Of a DNA stretch of 64,000 nt, positions 9,580-22,872 are shown piece by piece. The notes beneath the pieces were generated by a model, which was given only the letters and a program-made list of their open reading frames with translations, ran no database searches and was not told the origin of the DNA. The position numbers were made by a program, and so were the translations under genes. Each line of letters begins with the position of its first letter. Position 1 is the stretch's first letter. The DNA comes from Psettodes erumei (Eukaryota > Chordata > Actinopteri > Pleuronectiformes > Psettodidae), in contig JAFBJZ010000837.1 in assembly GCA_016785225.1 (NCBI GenBank), forward strand, positions 248,001 to 312,000, in the 5' to 3' direction.

Positions 9580-10372
9580 AGAAACTCTCTTCATATTTAA
9601 AGTTAGGCTTAATCCTTTCCTTTTTGATAAATCGTAGGTTAGGATTGTAACTTAGGCCTGGCTCAGGTAAAAGCCTGAACCATCCCTTAGTCATGCTTCT
9701 ATAGGCCTAGATTGCTGGGGTAACTTCCCTGATGCACTGAGCTCTCTCTCTCTCTTCCCCTCTCTGGCTCTCTTTCTTGCTCTCTCTCTCTGTATTAATA
9801 AATACAGGTTACTAACTAGTCTCGACTAACTAGTCTACTTTTTCTCTCTTTTTGTCTCTTTCTGACCTAATTCTGGAGGTACATGACTCCAGAGCTGGCA
9901 GACATGACAGCTGCGCAACCATTATAATAATAATAACAATAATAATAATAATAATAATATTGGTGGTAGTAGTAGTAGTAGTTGTGCTATTAGTATAACT
10001 CTATAACAGTACAGAAGTTCTGACTAGCATTAGTGTCATTAAATCAATCAGTGTAAAGTGTTTACTGTAATTACATTAGTATGTGCAAGTTTTCCTGGTA
10101 TCTCCCTCTCTCCTGCTGTCCTCCTCTTTCTCCTCTCTTCTCCCCACCCTTCCCTCCTTCTTTCTCCCATCTCTTTCAACCCAACCGCTTGAGACACATG
10201 GCTGCCTCACCTTTTTCTTTCCACTATCACCAAGTGTTTGCTCATTGTGGGAACTGTTGGGTTTCTTTTTCCAACACTCTGAGGTCTTTACCTCACTGTG
10301 TAAAGTTCCTTGAGATAATGTATGTTATGAATTGGCACTTTACCAATGAAAGTGGATTGGATTGACATGATT
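9580..10372 (+). repeat. Teleost non-LTR retrotransposon 3' end, sense orientation
   Basis: It holds the same pieces as the 1871 and 22873 copies: a block near 9590-9670 (CTTTCCTTTTTGATAAATC, then TTAGGCCTGGCTCAGGT), the CCCTTAGTCATGCTTCTATA block, a CT-rich tract, and the tail near 10220-10370 (TTGGGTTTC..., CCTTGAGATAATGTATGTT, ending GGATTGGATTG). An AAT/GTA microsatellite (9921-9982) and other sequence separate the middle and the tail, so the copy is expanded or interrupted. Confidence 0.65.
9921..9982 (+). repeat. (AAT)n passing into (GTA)n microsatellite
   Basis: Trinucleotide tracts ATAATAATAATAAC and GTAGTAGTAGTAG lie back to back inside the retrotransposon tail. A similar AAT tract sits at the same relative place in the 12737 copy. 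Confidence 0.85.
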
Positions 10373-12736
10373 TAATTGATTTTGGACATACTTGAAGCAA
10401 TATTTGCAAATATTACTCTGGCATAGACTAATAACATATCAGGTTTTGGATAGACACAATAATTCTTTGTGGGATACATACATTTTTAGTTTGTTTCTGT
10501 TAGGGATTTGATGACAGTGATAAAATATACACAGAATATAACAGAACATTAGACTTTACTAATGCCTTTCTTATTTGCTGTTGGTTTGCCCTTTCAAACC
10601 AATTAATTTTTATCTGTGGGATATCTGCACAGTTAAAATCATTGGTTTGTATAAGAAGGTAAGGAAAATAATCTATATGGTCTGAGTTAATTTCATGAAT
10701 TACAAATTACAACTGACCTATTTAACAACTAAAACTGAATAAAAATTAACCTTTCAAAAAAGAACAATGTCAAAATGTGCTAAATTTTTGGTCATTCAAT
10801 AAAATTAAATGATAATGTGAAAATGTTCATGCAATGTCTTATAAAACACCCTCCATCTGTAGAATCATATATCTCCTGACCAGTAAAACAGTTTCCTTTG
10901 CTGCCCGTAATATATCCTGTTCAATTCACTTGACTTGTTGCACCGCTATCAAGAAGAAATGCCTTGCACAGTTATGTGTCTGTCAGTAATATCATCTGAT
11001 GTCCTCTGTTATTGGACGAAACAGATTTATCTAAATCCACTGCCATTGACTGAGAGTAAAAAAACAAAACAAAAAACAAACAACATCTGAGTCTAACAGG
11101 TGGGCATTATACCAGCATTTCTAATAAAATGGTAAACCAATGTAACTGTCAGGTGCTGTGGACATGGATGGGACATTAATATTACTTTGAGTTGACTATC
11201 TTTAAGGTTGTTATCAGGAGGAGTAAGTGCCAGGATTAAAGTCAGTGGTCCACCTAAATCACTGTGTAGTTTGTCAAGCAAAGATTACAGTGTCTTCTCA
11301 AGTGAAACAAAGACAATGAACAGTGTTTCAATGAACAGATGAGTGAATCCAGCTCTGAATGACGTACTGCTCTGCAGTGGACAGCACAAGAAGCTGCTAT
11401 AATCATGGCTAGCAGGAACAACTTTACTAGGTGGGGTTAGAGATGTCAGACTGGAAACGCTGACCGGAGTTACTGAGTTGAGTCAGTCTTTACTACTGCA
11501 GAGCAGAGCCACACCTCTTAGCATTGGTAAATGTACACAAAGGCATGATGGCAATATGTTTTTGTGACCACAGTAGCCTCCAATGTATTGAAGAGATAAA
11601 AATCAAAAAAGGAAAAAAACAAGACTAAAAAACAGACTAAAAGTCACAAATTGGTCAGGGGCCTATGTACATTGGGGTTTTACTTCCTCCATGTTGTCAT
11701 GCTATCAGATACACTTTAGTTAAGATTGAGGAAAGAGTGTAGTTTATTTAGATGTTGAAAAGTCAGTTTAATTTGTCTCAGGTCAATGCTGACTTTTTCA
11801 TAATTTAACCAAGATGACCAAGATGATGGGCTGGATAGACCCACTAGGAAGCCCCAGGATAAAGATGAGCTGGAGCCACCACTGAGCTCCCACTCCACAC
11901 TTCCCATGATGCAAGTCAACAACAGCTTTCATTAAAAGATCACCTCTCTATGCCTACAGCTTGTAACTCATGTTTAATGTGAAAAATTTAGTCTCAAGCA
12001 CAGATGACAAGATCCGGCCTAATGACGACATCAGGATCATATTCTCAGACCTGAGCTCCTCTAGAGTCACACAGGCCATACAGAAGATACAGTACACATC
12101 TGTTTTTACAGGCTGAGCAGTACTCTACATCCCATGAAGAGTAAAGTGATTGGTGGAGTGCACTTTAATGTCAACTGTAGTAGTGAAGATAGCATTAAAG
12201 GGCTCCTCTGAAAAGCAAGGGCCTTAAAACTGGGTAAAAATTCAAGAGAAACCTTTGGGCTCCCTACCACTGCACTTGTGCAAACCCTGACTCGAACCCT
12301 GTATATTATCACAAAAGTAATAATTAATCAAATCACTACCAAAGAGTTGCCACACACACACAAATGCCTTCTGGGCACCAGACACTCTGGTGTACAATGA
12401 TCTAATGATCTTCCCCTAACTACAGAAATGTCAAACATACATATCCTTGACATGGAAATTATAAGGAAAACACGACATCTGTTACCTGTAGTCTGGACTG
12501 CAGTAATTCCTTGTTATTAGGATGTCCCAGTAGCACTGTGAAAAGTCTACACTTGATCTGACATGAAGAAGAGATAATATGTATTCTGTCATTTGCTCTG
12601 TGTTCCTCTGTGTTAGCTTGTATTGCATTGTTTTCCTTTAAACTCAGGAACAGAATGCAAAAACCTTAAGTTCAAAGTGCCACTGTATCTTAAAGAGCCA
12701 ATAGTACCCTGTTTTTCTACCAGATCACTAAAACTC
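10373..12736. other. Intergenic sequence, no gene seen
   Basis: AT-rich sequence with only short, motif-free open frames on both strands. No RNA gene or bounded repeat was recognised. Confidence 0.5.
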
Positions 12737-12990
12737 TCAGGTGAGCCCAGAACCATCCCTTAGTCATGCTGCTTTAGGCCCAGACTGCTGGGGGAACTCC
12801 CATGATGCACTGAACACTCCTCTCTCTCCTCACACATTTATATCACGTTATGTCCTTCACTTTGGATCTTCCCTCTTTCATGGTCTGTGCGTTTCCTCTC
12901 TGTACTCTCTTTCTCCCTGTTCTAATAATAATAATAATAATAATAATAATCATAATAATGATAATAATGGCTAGCATTGTTGCTGAAATT
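12737..12990 (+). repeat. Teleost non-LTR retrotransposon 3' fragment with (AAT)n
   Basis: A block containing CCATCCCTTAGTCATGCTGC and CCAGACTGCTGGGGGAACTC is shared with the copies at 1871 (reverse) and 9580. It is followed by a CT-rich stretch and an (AAT)n tract at 12922-12970. The final GAATTGG-type tail is not clearly present. Confidence 0.6.
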
Positions 12991-13584
12991 ATTACTAATT
13001 AATCACTTATTAGTAATTGCTAACACCAGGTATACGAATCATGATTGATCATAATAACCAGTCTGATGAGGTTATACAAATCAATTTGAATTGAAATTAA
13101 CATTTTGTGATTTCATATAAAAAAAATCTCCAAAAAGATTGGCTGATGAGCACTTGAAGGCAACACCATGGCTCACCTTAAATGGTCACTGCTGTTGTAG
13201 TTAAAGCTGCAGACTAGCACAGCCAGCGTAGGAGCGCAGGAGAACAGACAGTGAATATTTCAGCATGGTTGGAGGCATTACTGGTGTCATTCTAAGTGTG
13301 TGTGGTTGGGGGTATCAGATAGTTGAGAACAGCAGAGCACATCTGCTGGTGGGGGGGTGGGTGGAGGCCCAGGGTGCAGCCTGTGGCGGCTCCCTTGCCC
13401 GTACCAGCCTCTAGAAGGGAGCTGCCTGTCCATTGCTGCCTGATTTATACACCGCTAATGTCAGAGGAAAGCAATGTGGAAATTGTGGCATAAACACCAA
13501 ATACCGGCTGAGTTGAGAGATTATGATTTATTGTCTGGGAGGACTGATCTTCCAACACAGCTATGTCTGCTGCCTCTCTCTCTT

Positions 13585-13615
<31 letters not shown>

Positions 13616-14030
13616 ACAGTTGCTGAAACAATAGCAATCTCCAGTTCTGAGGGCTTATCTCAACATTAACCTATGGCATGTAATTTTCTGGATTTTTTTT
13701 TTGTACTGTTCCCTTCCCTCTTTGAGCCTCGTTCAGGCAATTGTTCCAGACCTCTAATGCTATCAGCTTTTGTTCTCTTTGAGTAAAATGTGGATGTAAC
13801 AACCCCAAACTGGGGTACTTTGTGACTGCACATGAAGATTTGCTGAACCAGGTTTGAGAGTATATGGCAGACTGTAATCACACAGTGGAGTTCCTTATAG
13901 AAATGGTCTTTTCTTTTGCATTCTTGAGTGTGTGTGAGAATCTAACAGCTACATAACTTCTTTTTGTGTGTTTGTGTTTGCTGTTTATTGGGCAAGGCTT
14001 CTCTGAGGCCCTGAGTACAACAAGCCAGGA
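12991..14030. other. Intergenic sequence with a (CA)n tract
   Basis: No exon was recognised. A (CA)n run occupies 13585-13610. The region 13200-13470 is more GC-rich and complex than its surroundings but carries no motif that I can name. Confidence 0.5.
13585..13610 (+). repeat. (CA)n microsatellite
   Basis: About 13 CA dinucleotides in a row. Confidence 0.9.
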
Positions 14031-14330
14031 GACGAGTTCTCCCAGCATCTGAAACATTAATGCAGAAATCCGATTAGCCATGCCATCACAGGCCTCCTGA
14101 TCCTTGCCTATTGATTTTCCTTCCGTTTGCCCTCCCCCTTCAAAAAGCCAGGAGGGTAGTCTTTTAAAAGCCAGAGCACATTTTCTCCTCTCCTAGGCCT
14201 CCTCTGGCCTGGGCCTTCTCACTGATCCAGCCCTGCTGATTTCTACTGAGACTTTGGAGGGGCTATAGACTTCTGAAGGGAACCCGGGTGCTGTAGGAGA
14301 ACGCTGGGGGTGGAGGATTGAGATGGGAGG
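14031..14330. promoter_or_regulatory. Candidate conserved non-coding block
   Basis: Complex, non-repetitive sequence with homeodomain-like ATTA/GATTAG cores around 14057-14080, followed by GC-richer sequence. It lacks an open frame or repeat signature and stands out from the AT-rich, repeat-laden surroundings. Conservation was not tested, so this is only a suggestion. Confidence 0.2.
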
Positions 14331-17300
14331 GGGTTGGGGGGCCCATCATGTCAGTCAGTCTGTGAGCTGTAGGGATCATGGAGGGCTGAATCGGCCTGAT
14401 CAGTATTCTGGGTTGGAAAAGTGTACACTCCAGAGAGAGAAGCTGTGTAATCAGAGATGAAAGTAGTGAGTTGAGTCTGGTCAGCTAGACTCTCCCTCTC
14501 CCCTCTGGTTTCACTGACCTGGAGCACTTTCACTGAAGGGAGAGCTGAACATCTCTGATGGCTTAGCCCAGAGACATTGTCTAGCCATACAATTGTCTAG
14601 CTCCACACTGTTGATCGAGGAACTTGGCTGGAGTTCCCTGGCAAATAAGGAACCTTGTGAATGTAAACTACAACCCTGTGGAACGTTTTCTGGGAAAAGT
14701 AACTACATGCTGAAACTTTTTCCAAATGAACACATTGCTTTGGCAGGGCAACTTGACAAAATTTTTAATTTATTGGTTTGAAAAAAGTTGTTGTCCTCCA
14801 TTTGATTGACCCTGCAGGTCATTTGTCCTTGCCCATAGGAATGTTTCCAGAAATAAAGCCCCTACAGCAACAGGCATACTGGACCTTCATTAGCACACTA
14901 TAGTCACAGAATTCAGAGGATATACAGTATGTATGTATATATTTTAAAAAATGTTCAGGCTGAGCATGTGTTCATCTTATAACTTACAATTTGACAATGT
15001 GTTTAGCAGGAGTAGCACATCTCAACCATCTGTCTGGTGATTCCAGTTCATCTTATTCTAAATAAAAACATTTGAATTATACTGAGAAGAAACACAGAAA
15101 GGTGTGTTGGTAAGTTCACTGGAATTTTCAGTTGAAGACCAGTTAAAACTGTCTATAGAGTCTGTTTTAAATATTTTTGTATTTCACGATCACAGACAAG
15201 AGACAAATCTGTGAGTTGTGGCTGCTAAAATAATGGAATAAGGACAGAGCAGCACATCATGCCACAAACAGCAGCATGCAAGTTTGTTTCAAAACTGACG
15301 CAATGCAATTGTGTTCTTTTTTGCCAATATGCTCACTATATAGTCCCTTACACTGAACTCCCTAAATAGTGTGGGAGAAGTAGATAGTGGGTAATTTCAG
15401 ATAATCTTTGTCTTTACCATTGTCTTTGTCAATTTGTCATGTTGTGCTCCACATGTTCTAAAGCATTTGGTTCATCTACCTGTGTTTCCTTGGTTCCTGC
15501 ATTTGTAAATTTTGGATATCCTTTGTTTCCTGAGTTAAGTGAGATTTTGGTTTTAACCATTTGCTTTACACTGTTGTTTTTTGACTCTGTAGCTCTTTTG
15601 TTATTAAATTCATTTCACTGCGCCACCTTCCCTGGCTCTGGTCTGCATTTTGGGACCAGCAATCTTTTAGCCTTTAGTATTAAAGCTTGAGCATCATGTT
15701 GCATCAATATGCAGGGATGTCCAGTAAACATCTATAGAACTCTACAGACATCATGTAACTGTGTAAATAAATCAACAGAAATGAGAAATTCCCACTTTTC
15801 AATTTTCTCTTGTGATGACCAGAGGTGACTGAACTGAACAGCCAGGCTAAACTGGAAGACAAATTTAGCTTTCAAAATAAAATTGAAATGTGTAAGAAGT
15901 TTACTGTTAGTGACATATATATACTGTATACTATGTATTATTGTTATTATTTAAAACATTTCAGTTGTTAGAACAATCATGAGTAATAATGGGGACCTCT
16001 GCTAGTGTCTTTATAATTGCTGTTTATTTGGGTAGGGAATATAGGATAAAATCACTGATTTACATGATGGCTCACTTTGGGCTGTTTCAGTTGTCATACA
16101 GGTCAGAATACAGGTGCATTCCAAATTTAGGCAAGGGTAGTTGGATCACAGTGCTTTCTGGATAAAATTATGGCCTGCTGTGCTGGCCTTCTGTATATAT
16201 AAACTTATCTCATGTGCAAAAATTAATCAAAACATGGTAACAATTAGTATCTTGTGCGCATGCAGTACAATTTTAGTGTTCTAGAACTCACAATATATTT
16301 ATCATCGTATGTCTCTCTACTCCAGAGCTAGGTACGTCAGTGCCTTTGGGTATACAATATATTGAAATCAATCTGTCTTTAGTACAATCTGGTATTTTTA
16401 AAGACAATCATAACCTATGGTGTAACATATCTTCCTGGTACTTTGGTTGTGTATCAAAGTATGTGTATCATCCCAGATGAAATCATGCGGAAGTCGTGAC
16501 CTCTGCATTAGGTTCTACAAAGCAGCCTACTGCTTGGCATTTTGTGCTTTCAAAGTGCAGTGCTGCATCTTGAGGAAAAAAAGATAAAAGACCTAAATCC
16601 TAAGGTGTTAGTGTACTTGGGGAAAAACATGAAGAGCAAACAGATTATAGGACAGTATTTTGAAAACATTTTTGCCACAAGATGAGTCACCCGAATTTGA
16701 ATACAGTTTGCACTGCATAGATGTGAATGTGACAATGTCTAGACCAGATAACTGGGAGAAAGTACTGGGAATTTGTCTGGTTGCTAGTGTCTCATACATA
16801 AACAGACTGTGTGTAGGAGTGTTAAAGTAGCTGTTACTTGTTTCATGAACATGATACACATTCCTCAGAGAGCTCTACATGACTAAAGCAGTGCTGCCTA
16901 GTAGGAATGACCTCCAATCCCCCATATCTGCTTTAGAAGATGCAAAACTGATCCAGGGTCTGATGAGAAATTACAGTATTTTGGAAAATGTTTCAGTGTG
17001 TATAAGAGAGCGAGTAGGGCAGACAGGGAAAACCTGCACTAAAACATCATTACTCAAGGCATAATCACTGTTAAATAGGTTGTTGACATACACAGTTGGC
17101 TGTGTGCAAACATCTCATTTGGCCAATTATCCCCTTCTTGGAGGTGGTGTGGTCTAGATGAGGAGAGTAAGGAGAGATTTAGCAGAGGCCGAGGGAGTTA
17201 CAATCTCCTGTGCTGTGTTAATGGAACTACCAGATGTGCTGTAACTGAAGGGGAGCAGGAGCACTGGGTGACCTGCCACATGTCCAACTTGGGAATGTGT

Positions 17301-17840
17301 CTGTATGAGTTTGTGAGCATACCTTTGTCCATGACCATGTCGATGTGTATGCAGGTGTACAGGGAGATGGTTTAGCTGGCTGCCCCAGGGTGTTAATCAC
17401 CGCAACCACCCCCTCCCCACTTTGAACTACCCCGCTAACACCTACACACACTAGCAGAGAATAGCAACAGCTTCCATTGCACTTGAAAAATCCAATGATT
17501 GATGATTGGATGGTGGCAGAAAGTGATGATTCACTGCAAATTTAGTTTTTGTTAGTGTTTGCATTCCATCTGTTTCTCAGACTGATAATTGAATGAAAGT
17601 GTGATGCTGTGACACTGGAGAAAACAATCCATAGCTGACCAAAATGGATACGTGTTTGAAACTTGAGTGCATTTTTTGATTCTCTGAGAGTATATGTGAC
17701 TAACCAGTAGTGATAGATGGCTGGAGGAAATCCCTTCTACTCCCCACCCCTAGACTGCAGGCTCCTCCTGCTCTAATCAATGACATGTTAAGCTGGCAGG
17801 CTTTTGAAGTGAGGGGTTTCAGAGGGGTGCTAAAGGGGTG
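14331..17840. other. Intergenic sequence, no gene seen
   Basis: Short motif-free open frames only. A stretch near 15400-15690 (many T-rich pieces, then GCGCCACC and TCTGCATTTTGGGACC) vaguely recalls a decayed LTR end but has no detectable partner here. Confidence 0.45.
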
Positions 17841-17845
<5 letters not shown>

Positions 17846-17888
<43 letters not shown>

Positions 17889-17890
17889 TG
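17846..17890 (+). repeat. (TG)n microsatellite
   Basis: About 17 TG units followed by TATGTGTGTG. On the minus strand it produces artefactual Thr-His open frames. Confidence 0.9.
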
Positions 17891-19514
17891 ACATAGAAGT
17901 TGAGGGGTATTGATGATGTGCAGAGGTGGGACACAAGAGAGAAATGCAAGGGAGGGAGGGATGAAGGAGGCCAGAGGTGGGGGGAAGTCTGAAAAAAACA
18001 AAAGCCAGTCTGGAACTCATCATCCAAACAGGAGTGATTGGATGGCCAATAGTTTAATCTGATTGCTCCCAACAGGTCATGCTCAAACCCATCCCCAAAC
18101 AGACATCCAACCCTTTTTTTCCATCTTGCTACCTGTTTAACTCTTTTTGTCTCGTAAAGATTGGGCCATTACTGCATTCTGACCCCTCTAGAATTCAGAC
18201 CCGTGTCCATAATAATGTGTACATGAACTGTGGTTTTGCCGAATAGGTGTTGGAAGAAATGCAATTTGTTCATAAATTATATTTACTGGGAACCTTTTTT
18301 CCAGTTTAAGAAATGTTATATTCTTGTACTTCCCAAAACCATAGGTTGGAGGAATTGGAGTGCAATGTTGGTGTACAAAGGGTAGGACTTTGGCAATACT
18401 GACTGGTTTCACATCTCGACCACGGTGTGTGCTAAGAGCTACCAAAAAATTGGTCAAGGTTTGGAGTTAAATACTGAAAAAGTAAACATGTTGCACAAAA
18501 TTAAACAACAATATATGTGGTTTCTATCATCTAGAGTGACGCATATAGTTAAAGAGTTTTGAGATCTCACACACGTACACAATCCTTTTTATGATCTGCT
18601 AATGCTAGGGTTCAGGATTAGGTTTGTCCTTCTGTTGTGCTTGTCAGTCAGTCAGTCAGTCAGTCAGTGTTAGACCAAGCCTAATGCTTCATTTGTAAAT
18701 CAGGAGGTCCTGAAACATAGAGAAGGTGGTGCTCAGGCAGATCAACGGATAGAAAAAGTTACAGGAGCACATTAGGCAACACCTAGGGACTAGCTTTCGG
18801 AACTAAAGAAAACAAAACAAAATCAACACCTATTATTTTATATTTGATAATTACAGTATTTGCAATAATCACTCAAAATTAGCAGGGGGGACCTAAAATT
18901 CTTTTAGGCTTGTCCCTGTCATTTCCCTCTTGTGAATTTATTGCTGCAATGTTAGAAAATCAAATAAGGGATGAAAGTTCTATTCACAACCTAGAGAAAT
19001 CAGGCTAAGGCAACAAACTCAGTGCCTGACTTTATTGATCTCCTCTGGTCCATTCAAGTAGGTTACTATCACAGCACCACACTGACAGATAACAGTGCTT
19101 GCAACACTGCATATTTAAAAATCTGGTTTAAAATGTGTGCACCATAGGCAAATAAGCAGTTAATGGCTAAATGGAAAAAATATGCAAGAGACAGCATTAG
19201 AAATTACACAAAATTTGGAAAAAAAGAGGTGCTGGATCCACACAAATAGCTGTCAGTCCCAATCTGGAAGGTCCTTTGAGTTGCCCAAACAAAGCATAGA
19301 AAAACCATAAATACTTAAATAAAAACTAAGACAAAGTCAGAGTCATTTGCAGTGTTTTCAGATATTTTTCAGATATTTTCAATTGTCATTTTGCAATTCT
19401 GAAGATTCTCAAAGCAGCAAGTATAGTTTATTAAATAGTCATGAAGTATAATGTACCGATCTGGATACTTTGACAGGCATTTTCATTTTTCTTTGTGAGA
19501 GCAAAATTTTAAAT
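17891..19514. other. Intergenic sequence with a (CAGT)n tract
   Basis: No exon was recognised. A (GTCA)n tract occupies 18643-18668. The rest is AT-rich, unique-looking sequence. Confidence 0.5.
18643..18668 (+). repeat. (GTCA)n microsatellite
   Basis: Six uninterrupted tetranucleotide units, GTCAGTCAGTCAGTCAGTCA and beyond. Confidence 0.88.
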
Positions 19515-19760
19515 AGTAGTGATTACGGCATTATCAAACTTTTATTAAAGATTATTGTCTGGTTTAACAGAAGAAGTTCACAGTGACTTCAGAGGCAATG
19601 AGTGTATTTACATGTAACCAAAATCTCCATCTTTCACTGAACTTACCTCATGTTTCTGTTGCCTTTACCACAGACAAGAGTCTGGTTGGAACAATGGTCT
19701 CTGGCATCACAGTTGTGCACTTTGCCTGCTTATGACTCTACTGCCTTCAATAAATGTAGC
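19515..19760 (+). repeat. Dispersed repeat of unknown class, copy A
   Basis: It shares an ordered set of short blocks with 24050-24300: a CAT(C)ATTA/TCAAACTTTT start, GTCTGGTTTAA, TTCACAGTGA, TTTACATG/CC..AACCAAAA, CATCTT..C.TT.AAC, and a CACAGT..T...ACTTTGCC end. The shared order over about 240 bp shows a common interspersed element. No termini or coding potential were identified. Confidence 0.5.
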
Positions 19761-22516
19761 ACTTCAGTGGAAAAAATGTGTTTTCAGTTACATTAGTGGG
19801 GAAGTAATGCTATGGTCATGAAAATTACTGCAAATTTGTGCCCATGTAGACAAAATCAGTAGATTAAATTCCATGACAATGAGTATGAATTGCAGTGGCA
19901 CACTGACTGCCAGTCCACAATGATAAAAGGAGACAGTTGCATGAAAGAACAACAAACCCACAGGTTGTCTGTGCAGCAGCATATTCCAATCCAAAGTTGC
20001 GTTTAATTGTTAGGTGACCTCTAGTGGCTGTAATAATTATGAAAGGCAAACGAGGAAGTTGGGTATTAGTACATAAAGACAAAACACAGGACTATCACAC
20101 AGAAAACCACTGTTTGTTTCCTGTTTGAAAATGATCATCAGTATCATTTCATTTATCTAGGACTGTTCTGCAACCTTAACCACATGTTTATTATTGTTCC
20201 CATGGTGACTAAAGTCTGTACAAATATGGGTTGTAGTTGAGAGTGGAGACAAATGATCGACTGTGTATGGTCTTAAGTTGGAGGATAAAGTTGTTAAAAC
20301 AACACAGCGTGTTCACATAATTTAAAAAATAAGTAACTGGAGATATTCACACAAGTACTATACAATTTTGAGGTAATTGAACCCTTCTATTCCCGGTCAT
20401 TTTATCCTTATTTTTTACTCCACTACATTTAATTTGACAGTTTAACTACCAGTTACTTTTCAGAATAAGAGTGAAATGTTAAGAGTTTGTAGGATTTGGG
20501 ATCAAATTTTACATAAAACATATAATAAAATAAGTGGTTTCCAACCCCTCTGACATATGACAATTTGTGAAAATACAGTGTCTAATTCGAGCCCATTATT
20601 ACAGATGTCAATGAGTTCCACTACAGAGTGACTTTCCCTTTCGTTGTCTCTGGTGTTTCCATTTAAATGACTGTAACTACATAGATTTTCACCAAAAAAA
20701 TCAAAGATTAGAGAAAAGTTAAAAAAGAAAACAATACAAAGATTTGTTGTAGAATCTTATTATTTCTTCTTTCCCATTAATCATCTCATGACCTCTCAGA
20801 TTTATCAGTGAACTCTTTAGAGGGGCCCAACCCCTATGATAGCCAATAATAATCAATCAGAAGGATTTTGAGTGCAGGGCTTTCACTTGTACTTACCTGT
20901 ATTTTGAAACTGTGGTATCACTACTGTACATTTGATTTAGTAAACTGAGTTGATTAACTGATCTAAATAGCAGCATGAAAGCAAGTAAGCATATTTTCCA
21001 AAAATGTCAAACCTTTACTTCATCACATTTCAATACTGACCCTGTAATGTAATAAGTGTCCCTCCGAACCAAGTTAATCATTTACTTTTTTAATACTGCT
21101 ATTACTATTCAAAATCAGAATTAGTTAGTGTATTGAATTTACAAAAGTAACACTTAGATGAATCAGAAACAAAAGACATCCATGCTCTCTCTCCCTCCAC
21201 CCTCCCCCACCTTCTCTCCACCTCAGTGGCCGTGGAAAAAGACAGAAGGGTATGTCACAGAGAGCATGTTACAGGATATTATGTGTGCTTTTGGTACCTC
21301 AGCAAAGCTTCAGTTTGAAGTGTGACCCCTTACTTATGTGTTTAGTTTTGGATATACGTGCATGTTGGGGGGGTCATTTGAGGTTACATCTGTGTGTCTT
21401 TGTGTTTGTGAATACTATACATGCATGTTTTGTGTGCAAATATGTGACCATAAATGTGTGTGTAATATTGTATATGTATGAATATGAATGTGACTGTGTA
21501 CTACTGTATGAATATGTATTTTTTGCTGTTGTGTGTGCACTTTAACACTGTGTGTGTGTATGTGCGTGCGGAGCCCTGAGAACTTGGCACCGTTTCAGCA
21601 GAGTGCTCCAGCAGTGAGGGGAAGCTGATGTGTTCCTCTGCCCTGTGCTGGATCTGCTTTCAGCCTGACACAATCCCACAATCCCACAGCTCAAAGCTCT
21701 CAGATGCAGCCTCCACAGCCCCAGTGCTAACCCACCATGCTCTCATACCCACCCAGATCATTGTTTCAGTACACCACAATCTGGCCACTGTCTGTGTATG
21801 CAGTGGTGCTTCAGGACACTCTGGTGAAAAGTAGCAATGGTACATCCGTTTTTTTTTTTGGGGGGGGGGTTGTATCTATGTTTTACTGTATTAGTAGCTA
21901 TTGGTTTATTTTAAGATTAAATACACACAAACCCCACATATAGTTGAAATGCAGACACTGTGGCAAGTAGTTTATTATTAAAATAGTTTGATTAGCTGAT
22001 TACTTGATGAGTACATTTTGACACAAGAAGGTGGGACTGCTCTCCTATCAGTGCTAGTGTGCATCATCAGCAGCAGCAGCTGTCCCAGATGGACCTTCAC
22101 AAGATGGGTATTGATTCTTCTCAGAGTGGTGGTGATAATGTGACAAACAGCAGTCATTTCCCACTGAAACATCATTTTGGTCAATGAGTGAAGCCTTTAT
22201 CACAAAGAGTATCAGAGACTTCCCGGAAGCTCTCTTCCAGCACTGGGGACCTGTCAGACCAATGAGACAGTGGATCAAATGACTCAGTGGCAACTATCTT
22301 AATGACTCTGTGTCATGGTTCCAGGATTGGTGACAGTGGCAAAAAGCAGTGGAGGAAGCTTTGGTTTATAATGTGCTTTTAGCCCTCACTTTCACGATGA
22401 GCTGATTTGTAAGATGCCGGTGGATTCAAAAGTGAAACTGCTAAGCTGTCCATGAGAAACTTCACTTTCTCATTCGTTAATTCTACAACCTGGCAGTTTT
22501 GAAGCAATTACCAATA
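19761..22516. other. Intergenic sequence, no gene seen
   Basis: AT-rich with short motif-free open frames. A T/G homopolymer junction (T-run then G-run) lies at 21850-21870. No repeat boundary or RNA gene was recognised. Confidence 0.5.
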
Positions 22517-22520
22517 TTAA

Positions 22521-22843
22521 CCCCTTAACGCCTATTGTTGCGATTTAGCATCAAACCACTTCCGCTCCAAAACAGCCAAAATAGCGTCTGTATTAGTATT
22601 GCTTTGTTACATTAATAAAAGAATCTTCATACCTGAGATGGGAACAGGTATTTTTTTACCTTTATTGCCTGTTGTCGCTAATTTGCATCATAGATAATAG
22701 ATGATAATAGATTTATATCTATTTTATGTGCTATACTCGAATTAACACTCTCAACTTAATTTAGCATCTACTTGAAAGCAAAAACACACACCAATTTTTT
22801 TTATATAATTGGATAATTGGAAATAAATTCAGGCATTAAGGGG
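22521..22843. mobile_element. piggyBac-like MITE candidate (323 bp)
   Basis: The element starts CCCCTTAACGCCT directly after a TTAA (22517-22520). It ends AGGCATTAAGGGG, the reverse complement of the start at 12 of 13 positions, followed by TGAA where a TTAA copy would be expected. CCC termini and a TTAA target duplication are the hallmark of piggyBac transposons. The right duplication would carry one mutation. There is no coding capacity, hence a non-autonomous element. A 24-bp motif near the left end (22530-22553) recurs in the same orientation at 22667-22690 with 19 matches. Confidence 0.55.
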
Positions 22844-22872
22844 TGAAAAGTAGAACATTTAAAATCCTTTTC

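Noticed and set aside
15400..15700. Stretch resembling a decayed LTR end (T-rich, then a TGCATTTTGGGACC-like piece)
   Set aside because: No partner copy, no target duplication and no TG...CA termini visible, so it is too weak to annotate.
17700..18072. Reverse-strand frames with Thr-His runs
   Set aside because: Translation of a (TG)n microsatellite. Similar frames at 28149-28360, 45881-46224, 48567-49005 and 49181-49457 were rejected for the same reason.
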